Program-made: the position numbers and the translations under genes | NCBI GenBank assembly: GCA_013042035.1 | Contig: JABDQX010000186.1 | Location: 1 to 8,155 of the forward strand | Source: Gammaproteobacteria bacterium | Lineage (GTDB): Bacteria > Pseudomonadota > Gammaproteobacteria > HK1 | Direction of reading: 5' to 3' | Length of the DNA: 8,155 bases | The notes under the pieces: model-generated | What the model was told of the DNA's origin: nothing | The model's database searches: none | What the model saw: the letters and a program-made list of their open reading frames with translations, nothing else | Part shown: piece after piece, positions 7,855-8,155 of the stretch | Numbering within the stretch: position 1 is the first letter of the stretch | Layout of the letters: every line of letters starts with the position of its first letter

Positions 7855-8040
7855 GCCTTGCCGGGCGAGTAGGTATTACTCTCGAATTGCTGATTGGCTC
7901 TGTTGGTAGAGCGCTTTTTAAGTGCGCGTTTGTACGCTAGTTTGAACTGAAAACGATCCCGGCTGCACTCGATTCCTTCCCGAACCCGCCGACTTCGGGG
8001 CCAATTTCACGTAGATACTATCCTGGATCACAACCATGAT

Positions 8041-8105
8041 GTTGCCAATCCGCCATCTTTCCCATATTCGCCCAATCCCCGCAACACCACGTATCACCCT
8101 ACATG
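8041..8105 (+). promoter_or_regulatory. C-rich, G-poor tract resembling a Rho-loading (rut) site
   Basis: In the 60 bases from 8041 I count 27 C and 6 G, with many pyrimidine-C pairs. Such C>G stretches in untranslated RNA are where Rho loads. Downstream of trxA, it could end the trxA transcript or take part in rho autoregulation. Confidence 0.45.
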
Positions 8106-8155
8106 TCGTCCTGACGAGATTATTCCTCTCGGTCTCCTTTATCTCGGTGTTGGGA

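Larger units (their letters stand above)
7683..8155 (+). other. Structured gene-free region after trxA
   Basis: No open frame looks like a gene. Hairpins lie at 7693-7725, 7750-7767 (ATAAAAA/TTTTTAT), 7817-7854, 7867-7881 (GAGTA/TACTC) and 7979-7999 (CCCGAA/TTCGGG). A C-rich tract follows at about 8041-8105. The layout would suit a long rho leader, but rho itself is not visible, so that remains an inference from gene order in related bacteria. Confidence 0.5.

Overview
The window reads as chromosomal DNA of a Gram-negative proteobacterium, most likely a gammaproteobacterium. The basis is family-level similarity recognised by eye: a TonB protein of the orphan type common in that class, an LptM-type lipoprotein that occurs with an LPS outer membrane, periplasmic signal peptides, and an Escherichia-like thioredoxin. 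No species can be named. No phage, plasmid or CRISPR genes are visible.

Layout. 1-379 has no convincing gene. A 17-bp inverted repeat (380-508) lies before a secreted TPR protein (525-1544). Next come a periplasmic L,D-transpeptidase (1629-2945) and a membrane-anchored FG-GAP/ASPIC-UnbV protein (3009-4853). A bidirectional terminator (4922-4946) separates this + strand group from a converging - strand gene for a small RRM RNA-binding protein (4953-5231). Further right on the - strand are tonB (5516-6493) and, 3 bases before it, a 45-residue lipoprotein gene of the LptM/YifL type (6497-6634) that length cut-offs would miss. The lptM start abuts a palindromic MITE-like element (6659-6819) and a second long inverted repeat (6826-6901). 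After a gene-poor stretch comes trxA on the + strand (7353-7682). The last 470 bases hold no visible gene but several hairpins and a C-rich, G-poor tract resembling a Rho-loading region.

How the genes relate. The left half is cell-envelope biology. The TPR protein and the L,D-transpeptidase end in the same NTF2-like (Csd6-type) domain and probably act on the same periplasmic target, peptidoglycan. The transpeptidase copy carries an EF-hand-like loop, and the next gene is rich in Asp-based calcium motifs. LptM and TonB form a two-gene outer-membrane unit. The RRM protein and thioredoxin are separate housekeeping or stress functions.

The best candidates for something undescribed are the two repeat/palindrome elements, the lptM-tonB pairing and the EF-hand-like insertion. 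I see no complete novel system such as a defence locus.
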